Below are positions 52,681-62,600 of a stretch of 64,000 bases of DNA, piece by piece; the stretch's first letter is position 1; each line of letters opens with the position of its first letter. The stretch covers positions 23,635,447 through 23,699,446 of the forward strand of contig OX388319.1 in the NCBI GenBank assembly GCA_947579605.1, written 5' to 3'. A program made the position numbers and the translations under genes. This stretch comes from Athripsodes cinereus (Eukaryota > Arthropoda > Insecta > Trichoptera > Leptoceridae). Under the pieces are notes generated by a model, which did not search any database, had not been told where the DNA came from, and saw only the letters and a program-made list of their open reading frames with translations.

Positions 52681-53244
52681 ATACATGATATAAGTAAACA
52701 ACATTATACAGTCTTCAAACATCAACAAACATTGATAATTAATATAATGTCAAACTATTTTGAATTCAAATAAAAGTAAAAAATAAATAAAAATAATTTT
52801 CCTTGTTGCTGTATAAGCGACTTACTATAATAGCTCTTAGCTCTACTCACACAAATATAAAAATGCACTCGGCACTAATACATCAAAATATTATTCACTT
52901 ACACATACAAACACGAGACGTAGTTTAATGCATTTTATTTAGGTAAATACAACATTACTGACAATACACACACACACATAGATTTGCAGAGGGTCGGACG
53001 CAAGGACGTAACCAGTATTTTTTCAAGAGGAGCAATTTAGGAAAATTTATTGTTCCCATTATGAATGTTTTTAGAATAACAAAAACATTCATGTTTAAAA
53101 CACCATATTAATTAACGTAATAATTACATAATATATGGTTTTAGTTTATTTCGACAATCCTATGTTATCGTTTATTGTTGAAGGGTGTCTGTGTTCAAAC
53201 TGTGAAAATTCATATTTAATAATTTATAAACAATCAAAACACTG
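52681..53244. other. No gene seen; AT-rich spacer
   Basis: (CA)n at 52968-52980. A segment 52985-53045 (GGGTCGGACGCAAGGACGTA) is unexplained. Confidence 0.4.
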
Positions 53245-53445
53245 TTATTTTTTCACTATATTTATTTAAACTCTAACGTTTTCGCCCACTTCAATGGGCA
53301 TTCTCAAGAGTACTCATTATCGTTTATTAATAAAATTTGACATGTAGAAGAATTATTTGAACTTGGACAAAAAATTGAATTTGGACAAAAAGTGCGAGAT
53401 TTACCAGGTTGCGCTTTCGAGGGCGATGCAAAGAATTGAATATTG
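53245..53445. mobile_element. Penelope-like terminal word ahead of LINE-2
   Basis: AACGTTTTCGCCCACTTC and GGGCATTCTCAAGAGTACTC. The complement occurs at 62892-62925 (AATGCCCGTCAC, GTGGGCGAAATGTTGG), and a diverged form at 36060-36110. AATGCCC..GTGGGCGAAACGTT words are typical of Penelope-like terminal repeats. The LINE-2 5' boundary is probably between here and 53450. Confidence 0.45.
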
Positions 53446-53500
53446 ACTACTGTTTATCTTTTCAGAATTGCATTTAAGTAAAAAAGTTTTATTGGTATCG

Positions 53501-54519
53501 ATGTTCAACAATATACCCTGTATAAGTCTTGGGATGTATTGGATAAAATTCGTTTTCTCATTGGGTGATGATTGTGTGAGTTACAGTGTTATTCTATTGG
53601 TTGATTTGTTCGCATTGCATAAGTACATTGATGCGACTATTATACGTATATTCGTTTTTCGGATATTATTTTTTGGGGGTGCATCGATGCGTTGTCATAG
53701 CATCAAGCATACAGATTGTGTTGATGTTTCCTATCTGAAAATTGTAAGAAGCTGTATTTTGGAATGTGATAATGCTGGAAGTAAAGTGAATATAAAAATA
53801 AATTGCATGGTTATGATCTTGTTGAAGGAAATTTGTACATATGAATGTGTTTCTGACGGGTACATGGGTCTGTTGAATATTGTTGTTTGGTGCATATATA
53901 CTGCAAATGCATTCGGCAGGCTTAGTGCGTCTTTTAGACTGCATTATTACTATTTTCATTTTTACCATGATTGTTGTTCATCTGCTGTGAAATACGATAA
54001 CTTTGGATGGAGTGTACTCGATGCGCTGTGTATTGGTTGGATGCAATTGAATTTCGCCCTCTGTGTTTTGTGTGGTTATGCGTGTACATTAGTATTGATG
54101 ATGTTCAATAGGATCCATTATCCTGTGATACCTACATTGCTAACAGCGCTTACGCTGTGTTATTACCAGCAATGCTGTACTAAAATCAACCTAATGTTGT
54201 TTTATATTGTGAATCAAATTATTGTAAAGAACGAAATGTTGAAGTTTGTTGTACTAACAATATTCCAATATGGTTGCTTTGTCAATGTTTGTTTGTCTTT
54301 GGATCTGTCATATGCGAGCATTGAATATGAAGTAGTTCATTTTTATTGCAGATTGAAATTATTATTTGATCTTATAACTGTGCTAATTATGATTGAAGTT
54401 AAAGAGTGTTTAATTGATTCTGATCTCAGTATATACTGCCAGGGTGCGTCATATAACTTCTGTGTCTGTTGTGCGATGCCAACCACTTGTTGCCTGTTGT
54501 GTGCATTTTGTATAGCGAG
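53501..54519 (+). CDS. LINE-2 ORF1, 5' part: hydrophobic Cys-rich protein
   Basis: The open frame begins at 53447 with the first ATG at 53501. The product is rich in Cys, Ile, Leu, Phe and Tyr, with several hydrophobic stretches (for example YSVILLVDLFAL, IRIFVFRILFFGGA, LNFALCVLCGYACTLVLMMF, FDLITVLIMI) that look like membrane segments, and clustered cysteines (CVCCAMPTTCCLLCAFC). There is no CCHC knuckle, RRM, coiled coil or esterase motif, unlike the usual LINE ORF1 types. The frame runs into the inserted element after codons for CIAS and stops there at 54532. Its length without a stop, despite AT-richness, and its in-frame continuation at 55479 argue it is real. Function unknown; RNP or membrane association is a guess. 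Confidence 0.7.
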
Positions 54520-55469
54520 TAGGCTTGTGTAGTACATGTACTAGGTACTATTAGGAACTAATTCCCAGTACTGTACTAGAATGAACTATTCCGTATATTA
54601 TTCGCTCTTAGTTCTTTTAGTTCATTCATTCCCAATCGGACAGAACTAAAGTAATGCCAGTGACGTTCGGCATCTCCGCTCGGCGCCACTCGGTTTATGT
54701 CGGAACTTTAAACGAGTGCGAGTGAGATAGTTGATGTGATGATTCTATAAAGGATATAGTGCCTTCTCTTTTGCTTCTTATTAGTTCTTTTAGTTCAGTG
54801 ACGTCAAAGAACTAATAAGAAGCACCAAGTACTGTACAAGTACATTCTAGTAGGTAGTATTCTAGTACAGAGTGGTAGATAGATAGATTGGTGTTAGACC
54901 TTTTTAGTGTTTTGTTTTGCTATGAACATTGAAAATGGCGCCAATAAGGACGAAAAAGTATCATTATATATATAACTTATATAACGGTGTTGTAAGTTAG
55001 TAGACTTACTTAGTTAAAATATTATCCCTTATGAACGTCTCATAAACATATAAAATAATAATGTAGTAGGTACCTACTGTCGATAGCAAAATTATTAAAA
55101 TTTATTGAAATGAAAATCCAAAGCCAAAGCAAATTATAAAGTAAAATAAAATATTCTCTGAATTTTCTCTTTGTTAGTTACTAAGTATTGATTTTCATAA
55201 TCACAAAATTACATAAATGTGCATTTCCTATGTATGTACTCTGTATGCATCCTAAATTCTTATTAGTACATGTACTAATTAGTATATGTACCCTGTATGC
55301 ATCCTGTATTCTTATTAGTACATGTACTACATTCATGAATGAATAATTATGACATGGAAATATTCAGTGAACTAATAGTACTAAAAGAACTAGAAGTACG
55401 AACTAGTTCCGTAGGACAATTGTACTAGATCAGATCGCTCCCAAAAATGACCGAGCAAGAACAAGCCTA
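54520..55469. mobile_element. 950-bp hAT-like non-autonomous transposon in LINE-2 ORF1
   Basis: Flanked by 8-bp direct repeats ATAGCGAG (54512-54519 and 55470-55477), which fit the hAT target pattern nTnnnnAn. The ends are inverted: TAGGCTTGT (54520) and ACAAGCCTA (55461-55469). Subterminal words TAGTTCTTTTAGT recur (54618, 54785 and, inverted, about 55380), as does TAGTACATGTACTA. Between is a 52-bp near-tandem repeat (55241 and 55293, CTGTATGCATCCT). No transposase ORF. The superfamily call rests on the 8-bp duplication and the short ends. Confidence 0.8.
55225..55335. repeat. 52-bp near-tandem duplication inside the hAT-like element
   Basis: CTGTATGCATCCT, then ATTCTTATTAGTACATGTAC, occur at 55241 and again at 55293 with few differences. 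Confidence 0.7.
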
Positions 55470-56255
55470 ATAGCGAGTAGTTTTAAGTATAATATTGCAT
55501 TTTTTGATTACTATCATGGCTTATATATTCTTGTTAAACACGCAATATGCAATTATGGCGTGAGTGATTGTTTGTATCGCGCGATAGAAAGACTTGGTAA
55601 AATAGTAAGCCCATTCTGGGACTCACTGATGAAGATATGGTTAAGTTTAAAGATTGTACAATTTTATATTTATCATTATTTAACTCTTGGTATATATTAT
55701 AGAAAATTAGACTGTCTTGACCCCGTTGATGCTCGCTTGTGTGGGACCAACCCCGTAAATCAATTAAAGGAATGCATACGTCATACTACATCTTGTGACA
55801 TTGACGAAAACAGTGGCATGGTCAGGATGGGTATAGATGTGTTTGCGGATTATGATGCTGAATGTGAGGAGATGAGGGTTGATGGAGTCACTTTGCTGAC
55901 GCCATTAATGTCGTTCTATTGCGAGAGACGGATTAATGTAGGCATTTGTAATGACAATCCATTTAATATATTGTTATCATTTATGGCTGATGTGCTAACT
56001 ATATGCCATCATAACATTGTTTATGACAGTTTCATACATATGAGAAACTGCATAAATCGTGACAAGATGTTGAATGATATAAATTTTAATGTGAGTTACT
56101 TTTTGTGGATTGATATGGGGACGGGAGTGAGTGATGTATTTATGTCGGTCGGTCTGTCTAGGTATTCCAAGTACACGCTCTATGTTAGCTATGGACTGCA
56201 ACTTTTTCTTATAAGTTTCTTTTATCCTTACTTTTTTCTACTACTTCAAACATGA
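55470..56255 (+). CDS. LINE-2 ORF1, 3' part
   Basis: It begins at the second target duplication. With one copy of ATAGCGAG the frame of 53501-54519 continues here (AGT TTT AAG ...) through 258 further codons to the stop at 56253-56255, giving an ORF1 of about 598 codons in all. This part keeps the Cys-rich, hydrophobic character (CDIDENSG, CEEMRVDG, a terminal hydrophobic run LQLFLISFFYPYFFLLLQ). The stop overlaps the ORF2 start as ATGA, suggesting coupled termination and reinitiation. As it stands this part lacks its own ATG near the junction and is likely untranslated. Confidence 0.7.
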   Translation: MASSFKYNIAFFDYYHGLYILVKHAICNYGVSDCLYRAIERLGKIVSPFWDSLMKIWLSLKIVQFYIYHYLTLGIYYRKLDCLDPVDARLCGTNPVNQLKECIRHTTSCDIDENSGMVRMGIDVFADYDAECEEMRVDGVTLLTPLMSFYCERRINVGICNDNPFNILLSFMADVLTICHHNIVYDSFIHMRNCINRDKMLNDINFNVSYFLWIDMGTGVSDVFMSVGLSRYSKYTLYVSYGLQLFLISFFYPYFFLLLQT

Positions 56256-59251
56256 GTATTGATATTTTGGAAGATTTGGATAATAATTATAATATCTCCG
56301 AGGTGGAATGCCTGACGACGGATGATTGTAACCTTTTCTTAAATAAAGCGCCGTCTGAAGGGTCACTCATTGTTCTGCATCAGAATATTCGAAGTATACA
56401 AAAAAAATTAGATGTATTTTTATCGCATGTGAGTCGCCTTGATGTTTTGCCTGATATAGTGGTACTAAGTGAGGCACATCTGAACAGTTGCAGTGCACCA
56501 CAACATATGCATGGCTATACTTACTACCATACTGATTACCATATAAACAAAAACAGTGGCGTAGCAGTGTTTACACGCGACAATCATCACGATGTTATTG
56601 TAAATGAAATATTAATTGATAAGGTAAATTGTTTACAGGTTGATTATACTAAAAACGGCCGACTGTTTCGAGTTTTTGCTCTCTATAGAACACACGATTC
56701 TGAAGTTTCAGCATTCATAAATAGTTTTAGGAATGTCCTCCTTCAGAATAAATGCAAGTATACAATAATTGTCGGAGATATTAACATAAATGTTGCGGTG
56801 GATTGTTTTAGTTCTGAAAAGACTGAATATGTTAATGCGCTCACTGAAATCAATTATAAATTATGCACTACTAAGTATACAAGGGAAGTACTGGCACAGC
56901 AGCCATCTTGCCTTGATCATTATTGGAGTAATGCTCCAATTGACGAGATTCCAAATATCACAAGTCTAATTTGGAAAAATGATATTACCGACCATCATGC
57001 ATGCATTTTTATGATGCCCATTCAAAGTCCTAAAAGTGATAATAATAGTAAGCCTCTTTTAAAGGAAAAAACTATAATTGATTACGATGCACTGAGCGAT
57101 TCGCTGGCCGGTGAGGAGTGGGTAACAACTTACTCTTCATATGATGCCGACGTGAGTGCTCTCAACTTTCATAGTACACTTGATTACCATATACAACGTG
57201 CTACTAGAATTAAAATGATGCAAATAACTAGATCTAAGCTCAAAAAGATAAAACCTTGGATAACTGAAGGTATAGTCATATCAATTAGACATAAGGAAAA
57301 ATTGTTTAAAATTACCAAGCGATTTTCAAATGATATGGTAGCAAAAGATAGATATAGGCGGTACCGTAATATGTTAAATACTTTGATTAAAAAGGCAAGA
57401 AATGATTATTATTCAAGTAGAATGATGGAAGCAGCAGGTGACACAAAAAAGGTGTGGAAATCTATTAATAATATTATACATAGGAATAGAAAGTCGACCG
57501 AAATAAAACATATCAGGGTGGATGGGATAATTGTGGACGCACGTAGGGAGGCAACTAGAGTGGCAGACGTTTTCAACGGCTATTTTGCAAATGTTGGTGA
57601 AAATCTGGCCACGGAAATTAATCGAGATTTTATTGATGAACCTATACTACCGGATTCACTTAATAGCCTTGATACTGGATTGAATTCGTTTCAGTCAATC
57701 AACAGTGAAAATATATCGAAAATAATTAAAGAATTGAGGAGTGCCTCTGCTCCTGGTTTCGATGGAATTACGGTTGAACTTCTGAAACGAAATAGAGATA
57801 CTCTGTCTCGTCCATTGGCGCATATAATCAATGTTAGTATAAATAACGGTGCATATCCTGAAATATATAAAACTAGCATAGTCTCTCCAATATTTAAATC
57901 GGGTTGTCCAATGCTGATTTCAAACTACCGTCCTATTTCTCTCATCTCGAACATTGCGAAAATTATAGAGAGGGTAATCAAAGGTCAATTAGTGGAATAC
58001 TTAGTGCGAAATAATCTCCTACATAAAAATCAATATGGTTTTCGTGAGGGATTGGGTACGAACGATGCCATCTCGAGACTATCATCCGAGATTTATGAAG
58101 CCCTCGATGAAGGTGATAAGTGTGTCGCTGTATTTGTCGATTTGAAAAAGGCTTTCGATAGCATAAGCCACAATAAATTGATAAATAAATTAAACTCCAT
58201 TGGTATCACTGGAACTGCCCGTAGATGGTTCAAAAGCTATTTACAACAAAGAATGCAATCCGTGAAGGTTAATTCTTTGGTTGGTGATCGTGCCTCGTCG
58301 CGATTCGGAATCCCTCAGGGGACCGTACTCGGACCGGTGCTGTTCCTGATTTACATGAACGATATATTCTCTTTGCAGGCAGAATCTAGGGTCCTTTCAT
58401 TTGCTGATGACACGGTAGTTGTCTCTAGGGGTAGAAATTGGGGAGACGTGATGGCATTGGCTAGCAGGAGTATTTCAACACTTGAAAAATGGTTTGATGA
58501 TAATCTGCTCTCGCTTAACAAAGACAAAACACAATGTGTACCTTTTTCACTACAGAATAAATCAACATCTGACGAAAGTCAAATTGTTAAAATACATACT
58601 GAAAAATGTATGGCTGACGTAAGTTCTTGTGGTGCTGAGTGTACGGAGATCGCAATTTGTAAAAAGGTGAAATATTTAGGGGTTTGGATAGATTCCAATG
58701 TTAAGTGGAAAGAACATATTCAGGCAACGATAGAAAGGTTGAGAAAGATGCTGTATATATTCTATAGGCTGAGAGACATACTTGACTTGCGGGCACTTAA
58801 GATGGTTTATTATGCCTTGGTCCAATCTATACTGCAGTATGGCATTGTTGGATGGGGAGGTGCTTTTAAGACTACTTTAGCGCCATTAATGGTACTACAG
58901 AGAGGCGTGCTAAAGATCATTCTGAGGAGGCCAATAGATTACCCGACCGATAGACTGTATAAAGATTTGCCGGTACTGTCTCTCGATAAATTGTACAAGA
59001 AAGCTACACTAATACAAATATATAAGGACTATTTTGTATTAAGAATACACTCGGAATGTTGTATTAGTCTCAGGGCGCGTGGAGGAGGACTTCTTAAAGT
59101 CCCCTTCAAGAGAACTACAACAGGCCAACACCATTATGCATACAAAGGTGTGAAGTGGTATAACCAGTTAGATATAGAACATGGACGTGCTGATAGTGTT
59201 GACCTCCAGCAATTTAAAAAGTTTGTTAAAAGATATATTGAACGAGACTGA
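56252..59251 (+). CDS. LINE-2 ORF2: APE endonuclease + reverse transcriptase
   Basis: 999 residues from an ATG that overlaps the ORF1 stop. APE endonuclease: LHQNIRSI (~41), VVLSEAHLN (~72), ALYRTH, VGDININV (~174), CLDHYW (~220), ITDHHA (~246). Reverse transcriptase: SPIFKSGCPMLISNYRPIS, QYGFREGLGTNDAI, VDLKKAFDSI, FGIPQGTVLGPVLFLIYMND (~685), SFADDTVV (~716), then thumb/C-terminal LGVWID..VKWKEH and GVKWYNQL. All catalytic residues are present with no stop. A decayed relative of its C-terminus is at 16525. The clade is CR1/L2/Jockey-like by motif style; a phylogeny would decide. Confidence 0.93.
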   Translation: MSIDILEDLDNNYNISEVECLTTDDCNLFLNKAPSEGSLIVLHQNIRSIQKKLDVFLSHVSRLDVLPDIVVLSEAHLNSCSAPQHMHGYTYYHTDYHINKNSGVAVFTRDNHHDVIVNEILIDKVNCLQVDYTKNGRLFRVFALYRTHDSEVSAFINSFRNVLLQNKCKYTIIVGDININVAVDCFSSEKTEYVNALTEINYKLCTTKYTREVLAQQPSCLDHYWSNAPIDEIPNITSLIWKNDITDHHACIFMMPIQSPKSDNNSKPLLKEKTIIDYDALSDSLAGEEWVTTYSSYDADVSALNFHSTLDYHIQRATRIKMMQITRSKLKKIKPWITEGIVISIRHKEKLFKITKRFSNDMVAKDRYRRYRNMLNTLIKKARNDYYSSRMMEAAGDTKKVWKSINNIIHRNRKSTEIKHIRVDGIIVDARREATRVADVFNGYFANVGENLATEINRDFIDEPILPDSLNSLDTGLNSFQSINSENISKIIKELRSASAPGFDGITVELLKRNRDTLSRPLAHIINVSINNGAYPEIYKTSIVSPIFKSGCPMLISNYRPISLISNIAKIIERVIKGQLVEYLVRNNLLHKNQYGFREGLGTNDAISRLSSEIYEALDEGDKCVAVFVDLKKAFDSISHNKLINKLNSIGITGTARRWFKSYLQQRMQSVKVNSLVGDRASSRFGIPQGTVLGPVLFLIYMNDIFSLQAESRVLSFADDTVVVSRGRNWGDVMALASRSISTLEKWFDDNLLSLNKDKTQCVPFSLQNKSTSDESQIVKIHTEKCMADVSSCGAECTEIAICKKVKYLGVWIDSNVKWKEHIQATIERLRKMLYIFYRLRDILDLRALKMVYYALVQSILQYGIVGWGGAFKTTLAPLMVLQRGVLKIILRRPIDYPTDRLYKDLPVLSLDKLYKKATLIQIYKDYFVLRIHSECCISLRARGGGLLKVPFKRTTTGQHHYAYKGVKWYNQLDIEHGRADSVDLQQFKKFVKRYIERD

Positions 59252-59568
59252 ATACATGACTAATTATGGTATGACTCTTTTTTGATTTTGTATGTTTTTT
59301 TTTTTGGGTATGATATTCTTGTATATTTCTGATTTGATCTATGTGCTATGATTGAACTTGTTAAGTGGAATTTCTAGTCGGAACATTATGACTGTATGTG
59401 TATGTCTTTTTTCTGATTGCTATTTTTTTTTATTTTAATTGCTTATATAGTATAAAATAATTCTCCCCAAAGCACGAGCAACGCTCAATTTTGGGGAGTA
59501 ATTGTATTAGGATAAATAAATGTATTATTTTATTGTACGATTATTGTAAGTGATATTTGTGATTAAAC

Positions 59569-59600
<32 letters not shown>

Positions 59601-59602
59601 GT
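59252..59602 (+). terminator. LINE-2 3' UTR with stem-loop and (ATT)n tail
   Basis: CTCCCCAAA (59463) pairs with TTTTGGGGAG (ending 59498) around GCACGAGCAACGCTCAA, where GAGC pairs with GCTC. Sixty bases later the (ATT)n tail starts. In non-LTR elements the 3' UTR structure is what the RT recognises; here it is inferred from recurrence in several copies. Confidence 0.7.
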
Positions 59603-60409
59603 TTTATAAAATTTAATGAGTTAAGACCAAATAATTTAGTAAAAATAATAGTTAAATTGTGTTTTTTTGCATAAAATAATAAAAAAACAGCTAATTCTTT
59701 TTTGAGGCTCTTCTGAATTTGATGGAGAAAAATATGTTTTTTTTTTATCTAGGAACATTTTTATGTTTCTAGATTTCTTAATACGGTAAAGGGATTTAAT
59801 AAAAAAAACTAGACAACTTCAAACTAGAACCGTTTTTGTGTCACGACTGCCTGCAATATCACATTGTGATAGAAATTTGAAATAGAATAAAATCCAGTAA
59901 GAAAATATTGACAGATTCCAATGACGTGATCGATCATGAAAAAACCTTTTCCCAGCAGTGGATATAAGTTTCTGGCACAGATTGAAGAATAGATAGAATC
60001 TTTATTATTCAGTGTGCTCGTTTCAATTAATTTTTTCCATAAATTTTATAAACGCACTTTGTGCATACTTTGATATAATTTTTGAGTTCCTTGGTACGCC
60101 TATGGACAAGCGCACTGACTGAGATGCAAGCACTAATACAAGCAATTGCCTACATCATTTCAGCTACTAATACTAATAAATAGTTCCTAATATGTACTTC
60201 AGTGCAAACTAGTGTGCAATCCACTCAATATAATACAAAGTTCAAACGGGTGGGGGTTCATTACTGATAATAAGACGATTCTTACAAGGATCATTACAGC
60301 TGAAGACCAATACGATCCCAGAAGATAATTCTAAATGATATCTGGACGACAACACAACTACAAAATATCTTCAATTTTTCGTATAAATTCTGCATACATC
60401 ATGTTTAAG
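59603..60409. other. No gene seen; AT-rich spacer
   Basis: Short frames only. Some words around 59900-59960 resemble RTE-adjacent UTR but cannot be assigned. Confidence 0.4.
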
Positions 60410-60570
60410 TTCACTGTGTCGGTATTTAGGTAGTAGAATTCCATAGCGAAATAAATAAAGCAAGTGTTTTGACAAGCACCGATTGACAATGTCCTAATAA
60501 TACGAAAGACGTCTCTCTCGACGAATAAATCAATAGTAGAATAAAACACTTGGTTTATTTATTTCATCAT
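60410..60570. repeat. Family Q copy
   Basis: TTTAGGTAGTAGAATTCCAT, ATTGACAATGTCCTAATAAT, GAAAGACGTCTCTCTCG, AATAGTAGAATAAAACACTT, GTTTATTTATTTC. The two ends are partly inverted copies. Confidence 0.6.
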
Positions 60571-61029
60571 GTTAAAGGTTTCAATTTATCTAGGCAGACC
60601 ATTAAACATTTAAATAGCCTTTCCTACATAAATCAAATTTCATTTCATTTAAACAGACTTTGCCAACATGTTTGTTCTGCTTTGAGGCTGAAATAAAAAA
60701 AATGTGATGAATGTAAAATAATTATTAGTTTTTGAATATAAATTAATTGTTATTTCTTTGATTATTGAGACGTTTGTATTTATTAGTGAAAGAAGTATGA
60801 ATGGACAGATGTCAATGGAGTTCCGTTCTCTCTGCCTGCCCCACTTGGTATAAGTATTTCCACAGAGACATTTTGATAGCAAGCCGGCTTTCAAGAGCTT
60901 CCGCTCTCGTTATCAGGCAAACGCAAAGTGATGAAATTACATCCAAGTACAGGGTAATAAATTGTTGATATAATCCCTTGTGGGATATGTAGATCACTAT
61001 TGAATAATACATAGCTTTTCCTTGAAGTC
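60571..61029. other. Spacer with an RTE 3' end
   Basis: 60818-60850 (GAGTTCCGTTCTCTCTGCC, TGCCCCACTTGG) is a plus-strand RTE 3' end. The rest is unassigned. Confidence 0.45.
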
Positions 61030-61280
61030 CCCGGTCAAGAACAGGGCTATCACTCTTTTTTGTAAGTGTGCGAGTATCCTGTAAAAGGCAGATATTCATA
61101 AAACATCACGTTTTAACACATTTAACATAATTATTCAGTTCCACCATGAGGATTGGCACCAATCTGGAATGTCTTAACTTATATTGGCACGGTGAGGACG
61201 ACTTGCTTATTTATTACAAGCATTTGGTTCGCTGGCTTACACCACTTGTGGGTGATGCGTTGATGGGATTGATGGATAAT
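61030..61280 (+). repeat. Family M copy, diverged
   Basis: AGTCCCCGGTCAAGAAC, CGAGTATCCTGTAAAAGGC, ACCATGAGGATTGGCACC, CACTTGTGGGTGATGCG. Confidence 0.55.
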
Positions 61281-61530
61281 ATTTAACTCCTGATTATATG
61301 CAAAAGGTGTATCATATAATCATGCAGATGTAGGTTTTAAATTAGTTAATTTTTTGTTCACGAAAAACAAAGAGTAGGTACATATTATTACTTGCTGAGT
61401 GCAACGAACAACAGAAAAGTATGCTTTAGGAACTAACTGCATGGAGGGCACACTAGCTAAGCTATGTAAATGGGCACACAAGCTTAGGTTAGCATAGGTC
61501 AGATGAAAGTTTACAGATTAATGACTATAA
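61281..61530. other. Spacer
   Basis: Nothing recognised. Confidence 0.4.
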
Positions 61531-61785
61531 GTCTATCTATCTATACCCTCACGCCGTGTCCCAGGAAGGGTAGGCAGAGAGGTGGTTCTTGGACGTCCGT
61601 GCTTCCTCACACCTCCTTTTTCAGATAAATACATCCTCTTCGTCATTCTTTCATCTTGCATTCGCTCAACATGTCCAAACCATCGTAACTTATTTACACG
61701 CATTCTATCCACAACACTCTTCTCGCACCCGCTTATTCTTTTATATTCGGTTTTGTTCTTCCGAATCTAAATAAATTGTATGCAG
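61531..61785 (-). pseudogene. RTE-like relic
   Basis: TCTATCTATACCCTCACGCC then GTGTCCCAGGAAGGGTAGGC mark the 3' end. TTGGACGTCCGTGCTTCC and CAACATGTCCAAACCATCG are coding words seen in the other RTE relics. Several breaks. Confidence 0.7.
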
Positions 61786-61794
61786 TTCTCAAAT

Positions 61795-61995
61795 ATGAAA
61801 AATATAGTTTGCTCCAACTCATCTTGAAAGAAAAAAATTGAGGGTAGATGCAGTGTGGGAAAGCGGTAGATGTCCTGGCTAAGAAACATCAGAGAGTGGA
61901 CCGGAATCCAGAGGGTGGAAGAGCTGTTCCGGCCACACAAGACACAAAAGCCTACGCCAGGGTGATACTCAACGTCAGGAGGACTTGACTTGGCA
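61795..61995 (+). pseudogene. RTE-type C-terminal relic (cf. 18490)
   Basis: Codons for KYSLLQLILKEKN, SWLRN-type words out of frame, then TQDTKAYARVILNVR. Same tail type as 18490 and the left part of 63534-63869. It lies tail to tail with the RTE relic before it. Confidence 0.65.
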
Positions 61996-62429
61996 CTTTA
62001 AAAAGAAGAAGTTAAAATAATATAAATCAGCTTAAGCTGGCTAAGTTGCCTTAATAAATTAATTAAAACGGAACTGCATGTAAATAAAAAGTAAACAAAA
62101 ATAAAAAATATTTCCCGAACAGGTTGAATTTTGAACGAGATTCAACGACCTGATTTTTTTTCGTTGCCTGGTTGCATCCTCTTCATCACATACACCATCT
62201 CATATTATTATACACACACACTCATACAAATCCTATACGTACACAAGGTCTATAGAATTATTATTATCAAAAATATTTTTACAACACATCCTCATAATCT
62301 CTAAATAATGAGACAAAATTATAATCATTGCGTAACGGTAGTTGAAAATACTTTTTAATACGTAATTTCTTAACTTATGAAGTATTAAAAAAAATCTCAT
62401 TAATACAATCCATCATCAGAGCAAGTAAT
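61996..62429. other. No gene seen; AT-rich spacer
   Basis: 62125-62190 (GAACGAGATTCAACGACC, GTTGCCTGGTTGCATCC) has the flavour of a retroelement terminal repeat but was not matched. Confidence 0.35.
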
Positions 62430-62600
62430 CTGGTATAAGTCTCCCAAGTAAAAAATAGGTCTTCTACTCTTTTCTGTGAGTTTTCGAGTGACCTACTGTA
62501 AAAGCAGGTGTTAGTAAAACGTCACGTTGAAGACAAACGACATCTACAGTTCAGAGATGAGGTATTCCACCCATTTTCAATACCCTAATTTAAACATTTG
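62430..62600 (+). repeat. Family M copy, 5' part
   Basis: TAGGTCTTCTACTCTTTTCT, TGAGTTTTCGAGTGACC, AGAGATGAGGTATTCCACCC. Confidence 0.55.

Larger units (their letters stand above)
53447..59602 (+). mobile_element. LINE-2: non-LTR retrotransposon with interrupted ORF1
   Basis: The element carries ORF1 (split at 54519/55470 by a hAT-like insertion), ORF2 (56252-59251), a 3' UTR with the shared stem-loop (59463-59498) and an (ATT)n tail (59569-59600). ORF1 stop and ORF2 start overlap as ATGA. The 5' end is not fixed because no target duplication was recognised. ORF2 is intact, so apart from the insertion the copy looks young. Confidence 0.8.

Noticed and set aside
53666..53968. 100-codon minus frame opposite LINE-2 ORF1
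   Set aside because: Considered as an alternative to the odd hydrophobic ORF1, but it is short, lacks motifs, and only the plus frame continues across the transposon insertion.
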